The notes under the pieces: generated by a model
The model's input: the letters and a program-made list of their open reading frames with translations, nothing else
Told to the model about the DNA's origin: nothing
Databases searched by the model: none
Made by a program: the position numbers and the translations under genes
Assembly (NCBI GenBank): GCA_964602735.1
Contig: CAZRRV010000011.1
Location: 1-40,853, forward strand
Origin: CAZRRV01 sp964602735
GTDB taxonomy: Bacteria; Bacillota; Clostridia; Oscillospirales; Acutalibacteraceae
Direction: 5' to 3'
DNA length: 40,853 nt
Shown here: positions 1 to 8,619 of the stretch, piece after piece
Numbering within the stretch: the first letter of the stretch is position 1
Layout: every line of letters begins with the position of its first letter

Positions 1-552
1 CCCTTTTTAATAGTTTTGCAGCCTTCAAAATAATACTATTTGTGAAAGTTGGTATAAGAAAAACCGGCGGCAAACACTTCCGGATTCGTTTTCCCGGGGT
101 GATTTGCCGCTTTTAATATTATTCGGGCCGCGCCGCATAAGGCCACGCCCCGGATACACCGGCGATTTCTTCGCCGGGGGAACCGAACGCGCGAACGCGT
201 AGGCAATACTTTCGTATTTCGACCGTTTTTGTAAACGCAATACCGCATAATGACCCCGCGTCAGATGCGCCGTCGGATTTTTCGTTAAAAGAAGGTAAAA
301 CGCGCAGCAATACTTTTGTATTTCCGAACTTTCCAGGTGAAATAACGGAAAATCCGCAAGCAGATGACATGTAAAGCCGTTATGCGGTCACCCAGCGGTG
401 TTGCCTAAAATACACGAAAATTATGCGGCCAGCTGATATGCAAAACCGTCGGGCGGGCATTACGCGGTGCTGCCGAAAATATAACGGAAAGCGCGTGCAC
501 ACGATCCGAAAACTTTCGGGCACGCGGCGCCGCCCCGGTGGTTACGCCCCGT
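1..552. other. Gene-free region with degenerate MITE-like repeats
   Basis: No convincing gene. Short ORFs on both strands cross the stretch, but they lie in repeat sequence that also occurs at 19227-19483 and 36825-37225. The first 60 bases are AT-rich and unlike the rest. A degenerate repeat piece with an AATAC-TTTC-GTATT hairpin lies at 205-218, and a full repeat copy follows at 237-474. The stretch is downstream of the transketolase genes, but I see no stem followed by a T-run that would be a clear terminator. Confidence 0.7.
237..474 (+). repeat. MITE-like dispersed repeat, copy 1
   Basis: One end reads GCAATACCGCATAATGACCC. The other end, on the opposite strand, reads GGCAGCACCGCGTAATGCCC, so the termini are imperfect inverted repeats. 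A third terminus-like site (GCGGTGTTGCC) ends at 405, suggesting a nested or composite structure. Positions 237-405 align end to end, in reverse complement, with 19310-19483, by eye at roughly four bases in five. Shared landmarks include the run around GGAAAATCCGCAAGCAGATG (346-365) and the GCGTCAGATGCGCCGTC stretch near 258. An internal hairpin AATAC-TTTT-GTATT lies at 309-322. No transposase is present. Confidence 0.75.
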
Positions 553-1497
553 TTATTTTCTTGCAACCGCCCGCCGGGCGGCGTCGGCGATATTTTCCGC
601 GCGCAAGCCGAACATATCGAGCAGGTCAGCCGCGGGGCCGGAAAATCCGAATGTATCTTTAACGCCGACTTTTTCGACCGGGACGGGGTATTCCCCGCAC
701 ACCGCATCGCAGACGGCGCTGCCCAGTCCCCCGATAACCGAATGTTCCTCCGCCGTTACGATCGCGCCGGTTTCCTTCGCCGAGGCGATGACTAAATCGC
801 AATCAAGCGGCTTTACGTAGGCCATATCGATAACACGCGCCGCGATGCCCTCTTTTTCCAGAATATCCGCCGCCAGCAGCGCCTCGTGAACCATCAGCCC
901 AACGGCCATTATCGTTACGTCGCGGCCGTCTTTGAGAATTTGCCCTTTACCGGGCTCGAACGTACAGCCGTCGGCAAAAACCGCGGGAGTAGCGAATCTG
1001 CTTAAACGGATATAAACCGGGCCGTCGATTTGAGCGGCCGCGAAAACCGCCGCCCTCGTTTCCGCAGCGTCGGCGGGATTTATCACCGTCATTCCGGGCA
1101 GCGATCTCATAAGCGCCATATCCTCGTTGCACTGGTGAGTGGCGCCGTCTTCACCCACGGAAATGCCGGCGTGTGTCGCGCAGATCTTTACATTCAGACG
1201 CGGATAACATATCGAATTGCGAATCTGTTCGTAGGCGCGCCCCGCAGCGAACATGGCGAACGAACTGGCGAATACCGTTTTGCCGGTCGCCGCGATTCCT
1301 GCCGCGACCCCCATCATATTCTGTTCGGCTATTCCGCAATCGTAAAATCTTTCGGGATACGCTTTTTTGAATATACCCGTTTTTGTCGCCGCGGCGAGAT
1401 CGGCGTCGAGCACCACAAAATCGGGATTCGTTTTCGCAAGCTCAACCAGCGCCTTGCCGTAGGATTCGCGGGTCGCCTCTTTCAAAACTTCGCTCAC
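553..1497 (-). CDS. tktB: Transketolase, C-terminal (pyrimidine-binding) subunit
   Basis: This 314-residue protein is the second half of a split transketolase. With the N-terminal subunit encoded just upstream it should move two-carbon ketol units between sugar phosphates in the non-oxidative pentose phosphate pathway, using thiamine diphosphate in the cytoplasm. The DCGIAEQNM stretch (about residues 53-61) carries the glutamate that activates the cofactor's pyrimidine ring, and GISVGEDGATHQ (about 110-121) is typical of the family. The length fits the pyrimidine-binding plus C-terminal domains; full-length enzymes are about 650 residues. It starts four bases after the N-terminal subunit's stop, so the two are surely co-translated. 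It is the last gene of block 1. The related 1-deoxyxylulose-5-phosphate synthase is less likely because that enzyme is normally one chain. Confidence 0.93.
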   Translation of the reverse strand: MSEVLKEATRESYGKALVELAKTNPDFVVLDADLAAATKTGIFKKAYPERFYDCGIAEQNMMGVAAGIAATGKTVFASSFAMFAAGRAYEQIRNSICYPRLNVKICATHAGISVGEDGATHQCNEDMALMRSLPGMTVINPADAAETRAAVFAAAQIDGPVYIRLSRFATPAVFADGCTFEPGKGQILKDGRDVTIMAVGLMVHEALLAADILEKEGIAARVIDMAYVKPLDCDLVIASAKETGAIVTAEEHSVIGGLGSAVCDAVCGEYPVPVEKVGVKDTFGFSGPAADLLDMFGLRAENIADAARRAVARK

Positions 1498-1501
1498 GGC
1501 G

Positions 1502-2350
1502 TTATTCCTCCCTCTCCAGCTTTGTCATTTCGTCGTTCAGCTCGTCCATCGCCAGCCTGTACTGTTCGTCGTCCGGCGCGTTGCCGTGCCACGAAACAGA
1601 GTTTTCCATATAGGAAACTCCTTTGCCCTTTACCGTTTTGGCTATAATAGCCGTCGGCGCGCCCGTGTGTTCCTCCGCGGATTTAAGCGCGGCGGCAATG
1701 GCGGAGTAATCATGCCCGTCGATTACCGCAACGTTCCAGCCGAAAGCCGCGAATTTTTCGTCGAGCGGGAGCGGGGAGTTTACCTCCTCGACCGATCCGT
1801 CGATTTGCAGATTGTTCCAGTCGACGAAAACGGTTAGATTGTCGAGTTTCTTCGCCGCGGCGAACATCGCCGCCTCCCATACCTCGCCCTCCTCGCACTC
1901 GCCGTCGCCGACTATCGCGTACACCCGGTAGCCGCCGCCGAAATGTTTCGACGAAAGCGCCATTCCCGCGGCGGCGGAAATGCCCTGGCCGAGCGAACCC
2001 GTGGTCATATCGACGCCGGGGATCTTCTTTTTGTCGGGGTGGCCCTGAAGCATCGAACCGATATGGCGCAGACCGGCAAGCTCCTCTTTCGGGAAATACC
2101 CGCGCTCGGCGAGTGTCGCGTAAAGGGCGGGCGCCGCGTGCCCTTTCGACAGCACGAAACGGTCGCGGTCGGGTTTTTCGGGATCCGAAGGGTCGATATT
2201 CATATGCGCAAAATAAAGATATGTTAATATTTCCACGCACGACAGCGAACCGCCCGGGTGCCCCGACTGCGCGCTGTGTACCCCCTCGATTATCCCCATT
2301 CTGACGGAAAGCGCTTTTTTCTTCAGTTCTTTGTAATCAGACTGCTCCAT
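1502..2350 (-). CDS. tktA: Transketolase, N-terminal (diphosphate-binding) subunit
   Basis: This 282-residue protein binds the diphosphate of thiamine diphosphate and Mg2+ and pairs with the C-terminal subunit encoded immediately downstream. The cofactor motif is clear: GDGECEEG followed about 27 residues later by the paired Asn of DWNNLQIDG. The substrate-side stretches SGHPGGSLS, SKGHAAPALY and TGSLGQG are also intact. Split transketolases are common in Firmicutes and archaea, so the split is not a broken gene. The start overlaps the end of the HAD phosphatase gene by 28 bases, in a different frame. The ATG at 2350 gives the N-terminus usual for this subunit family. Confidence 0.93.
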   Translation of the reverse strand: MEQSDYKELKKKALSVRMGIIEGVHSAQSGHPGGSLSCVEILTYLYFAHMNIDPSDPEKPDRDRFVLSKGHAAPALYATLAERGYFPKEELAGLRHIGSMLQGHPDKKKIPGVDMTTGSLGQGISAAAGMALSSKHFGGGYRVYAIVGDGECEEGEVWEAAMFAAAKKLDNLTVFVDWNNLQIDGSVEEVNSPLPLDEKFAAFGWNVAVIDGHDYSAIAAALKSAEEHTGAPTAIIAKTVKGKGVSYMENSVSWHGNAPDDEQYRLAMDELNDEMTKLEREE

Positions 2351-3153
2351 TTTCTGTCCCTTTCAAGAATATTTATAAATTCGGCCACGGCGCCGTCTTC
2401 CGCGCCGCAACAGACATAATCTGTTTCCCGTTTTATCCTGTCGTCGGCGCCTTCGACCGTCGCGGAAACGTCGGCCGCTTTTAACATTTTCAGGTCGTTT
2501 TCAAAATCGCCGATCGCGAAAAGAACTTCGGCGTTAAGAAGAGATTTGAGCTTTAACGCGCCGACCGCCTTATCGGCCTCCGCCGGGATAAGCTCTACGT
2601 AGTTCACATCGCTTTTCACGATTTTAACGCCGTTTAACCGAACGGACCTGAAATATTCCGTAAGCCTGTCCGAATCCGCGATGCCCTCGGTTACGAAGAC
2701 GGCTTTGCTCCACTCGATATTCATCAGCTCCCCGCGTCCCGCCGGATTTAGCCCGTATTTCAGCCGTTTCGCCAGCTTCCGCGTTTCCCCGGTTTCCCTG
2801 AAGACATACGACGATCTCTCGCCGTCGACTATCATACCGTACGGGAACCTTTCCGCCGCCGAAAGAATCGAATCTTTACACTCCCCGGCAATATGGATAC
2901 TGTATATGACCCTGTCTTCGACGCAATCGTAAAGCACGGTGCCGTTCGCGCACACAAGGCAGGTATTCGAGCCGGATTCTTTCCATACCGGCCGGCACGC
3001 CGTGAGGGTTCTGCCGCTCGCAACCGCGAATTTGCCGCCCTCCTCCTCGAAACGCTTTATGGCGTCGATGTTGCGCCGGGGTATGGGGCGGCCGTGCGAC
3101 AAAAGCGTTTCGTCGATATCCGACAGCATAAGGCAACCGCTAAACAATCCCAT
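2323..3153 (-). CDS. HAD-superfamily hydrolase, Cof-type phosphatase
   Basis: A 276-residue cytoplasmic HAD hydrolase of the Cof/YidA (type IIB cap) group, expected to dephosphorylate sugar phosphates or similar small molecules; the exact substrate cannot be read from sequence. Motif I is DIDETL with nucleophile Asp12 and acid/base Asp14. Motif II is the ASGRT stretch, and motif IV is GDFENDLKML, which binds Mg2+. The gap between motifs II and IV fits a C2-type cap. The gene overlaps rluD by 14 bases upstream and the transketolase gene by 28 bases downstream, so it is embedded in the operon. Adjacency to transketolase may hint at a sugar-phosphate substrate, but that is only inference. Confidence 0.88.
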   Translation of the reverse strand: MGLFSGCLMLSDIDETLLSHGRPIPRRNIDAIKRFEEEGGKFAVASGRTLTACRPVWKESGSNTCLVCANGTVLYDCVEDRVIYSIHIAGECKDSILSAAERFPYGMIVDGERSSYVFRETGETRKLAKRLKYGLNPAGRGELMNIEWSKAVFVTEGIADSDRLTEYFRSVRLNGVKIVKSDVNYVELIPAEADKAVGALKLKSLLNAEVLFAIGDFENDLKMLKAADVSATVEGADDRIKRETDYVCCGAEDGAVAEFINILERDRKWSSLITKN

Positions 3154-4066
3154 CAGAACGGTCTCCGATTTCTCTTAAAAATTTCGTAAAATAATCCGGC
3201 AGCGGGCTGTCGAATTCCATATAGCGCCCCGTCTGCGGGTGAACAAAGCCTATCGTTTTGGCGTGCAGGCACTGGCCGCGCAACCCGGCAATACATTTTT
3301 TCGGCCCGTAAACCGGGTCCCCCGCCACGGGGTGACCGATGTACGCCATATGCACCCTGATTTGATGGGTGCGCCCCGTTTCGAGTTTCAGGGCGACATG
3401 GGTGAATTTCGCGTATCTTTTTATGACGGTGTAGCGCGTCACGGCGGGTTTTGAGTTCTTTTCCGTTACCGCCATCTGTTTCCTCTTTACCGGGTGCCTG
3501 CCTATCGGAGCGTTTATCTCGCCGGAATCGTTTGCGACAATTCCGTAAACCACAGCCTCGTAAACTCTCGTAAAGCTGTGCGCCGCAATCTGTTTCGCGA
3601 GTTCGCGGTGCGCGAAGTCGTTTTTCGCCACAAGCAGAAGACCGCTTGTGTCTTTATCTATGCGGTGAAGGATACCCGGTCTCGCGACGCCGTTGATGCC
3701 GGAAAGCCCGTCGCCGCAACGGTAGAGTAAAGCGTTTACGAGCGTTCCACCGTAATTGCCGGGCGCGGGGTGAACCACCATTCCTTTCGGCTTGTTCACA
3801 ACGAGAAGACAATCGTCTTCGTAGACTATGTCGAGAGGGATGTTTTCGGGCAGGATTTCGGGATTTTCGGGGTCGTTTAACGTTACCTTTACGCGCATAC
3901 CGGGAAGCAGAATGTCTTTTTTGTTTAAGATCTTCTCCCCGCGGACGGCGCACCCGTCTTCGCAGAGCCTCGCGGCCGACGACCGGGAAACGCCGAGAAA
4001 AGACGCCAGCAGAACATCGGCGCGACCGCCGCCGCCGTCGGGAACGGCAAATTCTCTAATCACCAA
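3140..4066 (-). CDS. rluD: RluA-family 23S rRNA pseudouridine synthase (RluD-like)
   Basis: A 308-residue RNA pseudouridine synthase. An N-terminal S4 RNA-binding domain (about residues 13-65) precedes the catalytic domain, which contains HRIDKDTSG at 134-142. Asp137 is the expected catalytic nucleophile. VVNKPKGMVVHPAPGN and ETGRTHQIRVH are further family signatures. By family it isomerises uridines in 23S rRNA; RluD acts on helix 69, but the exact site here is inferred. The gene starts 11 bases inside the end of lspA. The order ileS-lspA-rluD is widely conserved in Firmicutes, which supports the assignment as the RluD/YlyB-type paralogue. Confidence 0.9.
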   Translation of the reverse strand: MVIREFAVPDGGGGRADVLLASFLGVSRSSAARLCEDGCAVRGEKILNKKDILLPGMRVKVTLNDPENPEILPENIPLDIVYEDDCLLVVNKPKGMVVHPAPGNYGGTLVNALLYRCGDGLSGINGVARPGILHRIDKDTSGLLLVAKNDFAHRELAKQIAAHSFTRVYEAVVYGIVANDSGEINAPIGRHPVKRKQMAVTEKNSKPAVTRYTVIKRYAKFTHVALKLETGRTHQIRVHMAYIGHPVAGDPVYGPKKCIAGLRGQCLHAKTIGFVHPQTGRYMEFDSPLPDYFTKFLREIGDRSDGIV

Positions 4067-4550
4067 CCTGCCGCTCCGTTTTCTTCGGCCTGAATATGTC
4101 TTTAAGAAGATAAACTATCAGCAGCGCCGCGCCCACCGTCACCGCGCAGTCGGCGATATTGAAAACGGGGAAATCGATAAACGCCGTTTCGATAAAATCG
4201 ATCACATTTCCCCCGCGGAAAATTCTGTCGATTAAATTGCCGGTACCGCCGGAAATGATCAGCATCACCGCCCAGTATATAAGCGGGTGCTTGCAGTAGC
4301 CTTTTGCTATAACGAACACCCCCGCGGCGATAAGCAGCGCGGTCAGCACTATAAACACCGCCGTATGATTCTGGAACATTCCGAACGCGACGCCGCGGTT
4401 GTGTATATATGTTAAATTGAACACGCGGGGTATTAAAACCACCGATTCGCCGAGGGTCATATTGCCGGCGACGAGCATTTTCGTGATCTGATCGATAACC
4501 AGCACCGCCGCCGCCGTTACTACGGATATAATTTTCGCCTTTCTGCTCAT
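4056..4550 (-). CDS. lspA: Lipoprotein signal peptidase (signal peptidase II)
   Basis: A 164-residue, four-helix membrane aspartyl protease that removes the signal peptide from diacylated prolipoproteins. NRGVAFG and the two catalytic-Asp regions, GNLIDRI and FNIAD, are present. The open frame extends 30 codons further upstream, but that extension lies inside the 3' end of ileS and has no hydrophobic lead. The ATG at 4550 overlaps the ileS stop as ATGA and begins MSRKAKIIS followed at once by the first membrane helix, so I chose it. Likely clients in this window are the lipobox proteins at 19577-20242, 31914-33116 and 33146-34615. Confidence 0.94.
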   Translation of the reverse strand: MSRKAKIISVVTAAAVLVIDQITKMLVAGNMTLGESVVLIPRVFNLTYIHNRGVAFGMFQNHTAVFIVLTALLIAAGVFVIAKGYCKHPLIYWAVMLIISGGTGNLIDRIFRGGNVIDFIETAFIDFPVFNIADCAVTVGAALLIVYLLKDIFRPKKTERQVGD

Positions 4551-7330
4551 GATTTGAGTATCGCGGCGCACCGTGAGCAGACATCGGGATAGTCGGGGTC
4601 TTTGCCAACCGTATCGGAATAATTCCAGCACCTCGCGCATTTTCCCCCGTGTGAACGCAGTACCTTCACGGAAACGCCGTTTTCCCCGGTGTCTTCTCCC
4701 TCTTCGGCGCTCTCGATCTTTACAGCGGACACTATCATGACCGCCGGGAGCATCGGCTCGATCGATTCAAGGAAAACGCGGGTTTCGTCGTTCGCGCGAA
4801 GCACTACCTCCGCTTCAAGGGAGGAGCCGATTGTTTTCCCCGCTCTCGCGGTTTCAAGGGCCGCGGTAACATCGCCGCGTATAGCCGTGATACGGTTCCA
4901 CCTGCCTAGAAACGCCTCGTCGGCGACGGTTTCCGGTTCGGGCATATCGTTAAGCACGGCGAAACGGCCGTCGTCGCCGTCCAGTCGGGGCATATAACCC
5001 CAGATCTCCTCCGCCGTAAAGGAAAGCACCGGCGCCATCAGCAGGGTGAGCGAACGCAGAATGCGGTAAACCGCCGTTTGAGCCGCCCGTCTTGTGCGGC
5101 TGTCCGCCTTTTCGACATACAAACGGTCTTTTATCACATCCAGATAAAAATTCGACAGATCCACAATGCAGAAATTCCGCAGAATATGGAAAACCATGTG
5201 ATATTCGAAATGCTCGTAAGCGTCGCGGCAGCCGCGGATAACCTCGTTCATGCGGCAGAGCGCGTAACGGTCGATCTCCTCAAGTTCGCCGTCGGGTACG
5301 GAATCGGTATTCGGGTTGAAATCGGAAATATTGCCCAGCATAAACCGCGCGGTGTTGCGGATTTTCCTGTACACCTCGGAAAGCTGTTTCAATATACCGT
5401 CTGACACGCGTATATCGGCGTGATAATCGGAAGACGCGACCCACAGCCGCAGAATGTCGGCGCCGTATTTTTCGACTATATCCTCGGGGAGAATCGTATT
5501 GCCGAGCGACTTCGACATTTTTTTGCCCTCTCCGTCGACCACCCAGCCGTGAGTGACAACGGTTTTATACGGCGCGCCCCTGCCTATCGCGACCGATGTA
5601 AGCAGCGAGGACTGGAACCAGCCCCGGTACTGATCGGCGCCTTCGAGATATAAATCGGCCGGGGAACGTAGCCCCTCACGGCTGTCGAGCACCGCGGTGT
5701 GGGAAACCCCGGAATCGAACCAGACGTCCATAATGTCGTTTTCCTTTGTAAAATCGGTTCCTCCGCAGTCGGGGCACACAAACCCTTCGGGGAGGAGTTC
5801 CGCGGCGGTTTTCGAATACCACACATCGGCTCCGTATTCGCGGAACAGCCCGGCTATACGCGCGACGGTCTGTTCGGTAAGGATCGCTTTGCCGCATTTC
5901 CGGCAGTAGAATATCGGAATCGGGACGCCCCATACGCGCTGGCGTGAAATGCACCAGTCGCTGCGGTCGGTTACCATCCCCGTAATACGGCCGGCGCCCC
6001 AGCCCGGTACCCACTCGACCCCGCGGATTTCATCGGCGGCTTTGCCGGCGAACGATTTAACCGAGCAGAACCACTGTTTAGTTGCCCGGAAGATTACCTG
6101 CGATTTGCATCTCCAGCAGTGCGGGTACTGATGGCGTATGATCTTCAAAGCGAAAAGATGCCCTGTTTTTTCAAGATGGAGAGCTATCTGTTTATTTGCC
6201 TCCTCGGTGGAAAGCCCGGCGAATATACCGGCCTCCTCCGTCATATTACCCTCCGCGTCGACGGGGACAACCATGCCGATTTGCGGGTATTTGCGGCATA
6301 CCTCGAAGTCTTCAATTCCGTGGCCGGGCGCGGTGTGAACGCATCCCGTTCCGCTTTCGAGAGTGACATGATCGCCGACGATAACAAGCGATTCCCTGTC
6401 GATAAACGGGTGCTTTACGGTTAAATATTCAAGCTCGGACCCTTTGAATGTGCCAAGCAGCCTGTAATCCGCGATTTCGGCGGCGGCGAAAGACTGTTGC
6501 GCGAGAGCGACTGCCATAACATAGTATTCGCCGTCGGCGGCGTACAGACCGTACTCGTATTCGGGGCCCAGACAGATTGCGAGGTTGGCGGGGAGAGTCC
6601 AGGTCGTGGTCGTCCATATCACAAACCAGGTTTTGGATAAATCGGCGCCGAGCGCGGTGAATTTGCCTTTATCGTCCGCAACCTCGAATTTAACGTAAAT
6701 CGAATGGCAACGGTCTTCTCCGTATTCTATTTCGGCCTCGGCGAGCGCGGTACGGCACTCGGGGCACCAGTAAACCGGCTTCAGGCCCTGATATATATAG
6801 CCTTTCCGCGCCATTTCCCCGAAAACCTCTATCTGGCGCGCCACATAATCGTTGCTTAAGGTGCGGTAGGGATGCTCCCAGTCGCCGAGTACGCCGAGCC
6901 GTTCGAACTGGCGGCGCTGATCCTCGCAGAAACGGAGGGCGAAATCGCGGCAGATCCCGCGCAGTTCCAGCGGGGATTTTTCGGCGCCCGACGCGGCCAT
7001 TCCCGCGGCTTTGCGGGCTTTGAGCTCGGTAGGCAGTCCGTGAGTATCGTAGCCCGGAACATACGGGGCTTTGTACCCCGTCATATTTTTATATTTTATC
7101 ACAAAGTCTTTCAGCGTTTTGTTGAGAGCGGTGCCGAGATGTATCTTCCCGTTGGCGTAGGGCGGCCCGTCGTGAAGTATATAAAGCGGCCTGCCCTCGT
7201 TCTTTTTCATAAGCAGGCCGTACAGGTCGCTGTCTTGCCAGGTTTTAAGCATGGCGGGTTCGCGCTCCGGCAGCCCCGCCCGCATCGGGAACCCGGTTCC
7301 GGGCAAATTCAAAGTTTCGTCGTAACTCAT
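4547..7330 (-). CDS. ileS: Isoleucyl-tRNA synthetase
   Basis: A 927-residue class I aminoacyl-tRNA synthetase charging tRNA-Ile. The ATP-binding HIGH motif is HLGT at 64-67, preceded by DGPPYANG. KMSKS is at about 602-606. The central editing domain is present. A C-terminal zinc site uses Cys898, Cys901, Cys918 and Cys921, as in bacterial IleRS type 1. An AAGGAG Shine-Dalgarno lies 10 bases before the ATG. There are only 61 bases to divIVA, too few for the T-box leader that often precedes ileS in Firmicutes, so charging-state control is not visible here. A hairpin immediately downstream of divIVA may tune read-through. Confidence 0.97.
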   Translation of the reverse strand: MSYDETLNLPGTGFPMRAGLPEREPAMLKTWQDSDLYGLLMKKNEGRPLYILHDGPPYANGKIHLGTALNKTLKDFVIKYKNMTGYKAPYVPGYDTHGLPTELKARKAAGMAASGAEKSPLELRGICRDFALRFCEDQRRQFERLGVLGDWEHPYRTLSNDYVARQIEVFGEMARKGYIYQGLKPVYWCPECRTALAEAEIEYGEDRCHSIYVKFEVADDKGKFTALGADLSKTWFVIWTTTTWTLPANLAICLGPEYEYGLYAADGEYYVMAVALAQQSFAAAEIADYRLLGTFKGSELEYLTVKHPFIDRESLVIVGDHVTLESGTGCVHTAPGHGIEDFEVCRKYPQIGMVVPVDAEGNMTEEAGIFAGLSTEEANKQIALHLEKTGHLFALKIIRHQYPHCWRCKSQVIFRATKQWFCSVKSFAGKAADEIRGVEWVPGWGAGRITGMVTDRSDWCISRQRVWGVPIPIFYCRKCGKAILTEQTVARIAGLFREYGADVWYSKTAAELLPEGFVCPDCGGTDFTKENDIMDVWFDSGVSHTAVLDSREGLRSPADLYLEGADQYRGWFQSSLLTSVAIGRGAPYKTVVTHGWVVDGEGKKMSKSLGNTILPEDIVEKYGADILRLWVASSDYHADIRVSDGILKQLSEVYRKIRNTARFMLGNISDFNPNTDSVPDGELEEIDRYALCRMNEVIRGCRDAYEHFEYHMVFHILRNFCIVDLSNFYLDVIKDRLYVEKADSRTRRAAQTAVYRILRSLTLLMAPVLSFTAEEIWGYMPRLDGDDGRFAVLNDMPEPETVADEAFLGRWNRITAIRGDVTAALETARAGKTIGSSLEAEVVLRANDETRVFLESIEPMLPAVMIVSAVKIESAEEGEDTGENGVSVKVLRSHGGKCARCWNYSDTVGKDPDYPDVCSRCAAILKS

Positions 7331-7360
7331 ATAGGAAAGACTCCTTAAGGTCTTATATTA

Positions 7361-7390
7361 CTTTTCGCCGAACTTCCGTTCGGCGAAAAG
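7361..7390 (-). promoter_or_regulatory. Intercistronic hairpin between divIVA and ileS
   Basis: A perfect 13-bp inverted repeat starting one base after the divIVA stop. On the transcribed strand the arms are CTTTTCGCCGAAC and GTTCGGCGAAAAG around a GGAA loop, which fits the GNRA tetraloop pattern. No T-run follows, so it is not a standard Rho-independent terminator. More likely it is an mRNA processing or stability element, or a partial attenuator, between divIVA and ileS. Just beyond it a short AAGAC/GTCTT dyad places the ileS Shine-Dalgarno in its loop. Confidence 0.7.
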
Positions 7391-7391
7391 A

Positions 7392-8066
7392 CTACTGAAT
7401 GTTCTGTTCGGTGCCGGATTCCGCCGCCATCCGCTGCCAGTCGGGAACCTGCGTTTCGTTGAACGCCATCGCCTCGGCCGCGTGTTCGGCATCGAACGGA
7501 ACCTCCACCGGCATCGCCTCGATTGCCTCGAGCTGCTTTTTGTAGAACGAAACAATCTCGTTCTTGAACGCCGCCACCTCCGACCGCAGTTTATCGAAAA
7601 GGAGCTGCTGGCGGGCGACGCTGTCGTGCGCTCCGGTAAGCATATTCTCCGACTGCGTTTCGGCCTTGCTGATCCGCAACCGCGATTCGGCTTCCGAATT
7701 TTTCTTCGTCTCGTCCGCCCGGCGCTTCAGTTCGGTGACATACGCCTCGGCCTCGGCGGTGATTTTTTCAACCGAGGAATGAGCGTCGGCCACTATGCGT
7801 TCCGACTCCGCCCTGGCGTCGGCGACGGTTTCGTCGGCAAGGCGCTGCGCCTTTACCAGAAGGTTCTGCACGCTGTACTGGTCGGCTTTAAGCGTTTCGA
7901 TATCTTTGGCAAGTTTCGCGCGTTCGCTTTCAAGCTCGGCTATCCTGCGCTGCAGCGCGGCGTAATCCTCGGCGACCTCGGTTAAATAGCTTTTCACATC
8001 GGAAGGCTTGTAACCGTTGACCGATTTCTGGAACTCGATATTCACAATATCTTTTGAACTGCGCAA
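7392..8066 (-). CDS. divIVA: DivIVA-family division/polarity protein
   Basis: A 224-residue cytoplasmic coiled-coil protein that in Gram-positives binds negatively curved membrane at septa and poles and recruits other proteins. The N-terminus has the DivIVA lipid-binding module (NIEFQKSVNGYKPSDVKSYL, residues 9-28). Long heptad-rich stretches follow to about residue 170, with many Ala, Glu, Lys and Arg. The start is a TTG at 8066 with GGGGGAG five bases upstream; translation from it gives the canonical N-terminus. It lies between sepF and ileS as in many Firmicutes, but the ylmG and ylmH genes that often separate sepF and divIVA are missing. Confidence 0.92.
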   Translation of the reverse strand: MRSSKDIVNIEFQKSVNGYKPSDVKSYLTEVAEDYAALQRRIAELESERAKLAKDIETLKADQYSVQNLLVKAQRLADETVADARAESERIVADAHSSVEKITAEAEAYVTELKRRADETKKNSEAESRLRISKAETQSENMLTGAHDSVARQQLLFDKLRSEVAAFKNEIVSFYKKQLEAIEAMPVEVPFDAEHAAEAMAFNETQVPDWQRMAAESGTEQNIQ

Positions 8067-8130
8067 AAGAACTCCCCCTTTTTTTAATTTCGGGCGCGGC
8101 GAAAGGAACCGCGCGAAAGGTTATGAAACG

Positions 8131-8604
8131 CTAAAAATACAGCCCGCTCGTATCAACATCGTCGGACAGAAGCTCGCCCGTAACATCGACGTTGCACGGG
8201 GTGATAATGTAGGTGTTGCTGGCGACCCGCTTTATATCTCCGTTCTTGATATATGCGGCTCCGCTTAAAAAGTCGAGCAGGCGGCGGCTGGTTTCTTTGC
8301 TCGCGACTTCCAGGTTCACCACAACCGTGCGCTTGAAGTTCAGATGATCGGCAATTCCGGGCGCCTCTTCAAAACGCTCGGGCTTCACGAGCACCACCTG
8401 CATCTGTGACGCGTTTTTGGATCCCGCGTCGGCGGACTGCTGATTCTTCGAGGAGTTTCTCCTCCCCCCGCGCTCCGTCTGCTGGCGCACCGGCGGCTCT
8501 TCGCCGTCGTCGTACCCGTCGGAGCGGGACGAAATTTCGTCTTCCTCGTCGTAATCGTCGTCGCTCACACTGACATAATCTTTTATTCTGTCTAAAAATC
8601 CCAT
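8131..8604 (-). CDS. sepF: SepF cell-division protein
   Basis: A 157-residue cytoplasmic protein expected to anchor FtsZ filaments to the membrane at the septum. The N-terminal MGFLDRIKDYVS is an amphipathic membrane-targeting helix. An acidic, low-complexity linker (about residues 14-68) follows, then the SepF core (about 69-157), including VVNLE, ETSRRLLDFLSGAAY and NTYIITP. The gene sits between yggS and divIVA, the classic arrangement. In lineages lacking FtsA, SepF is the main FtsZ tether; whether FtsA exists elsewhere in this genome cannot be seen. Confidence 0.94.
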   Translation of the reverse strand: MGFLDRIKDYVSVSDDDYDEEDEISSRSDGYDDGEEPPVRQQTERGGRRNSSKNQQSADAGSKNASQMQVVLVKPERFEEAPGIADHLNFKRTVVVNLEVASKETSRRLLDFLSGAAYIKNGDIKRVASNTYIITPCNVDVTGELLSDDVDTSGLYF

Positions 8605-8619
8605 ACCAGATTATCCTCC

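Noticed and set aside
7331..7391. T-box riboswitch before ileS
   Set aside because: Too short, and no specifier stem or T-box consensus is visible.
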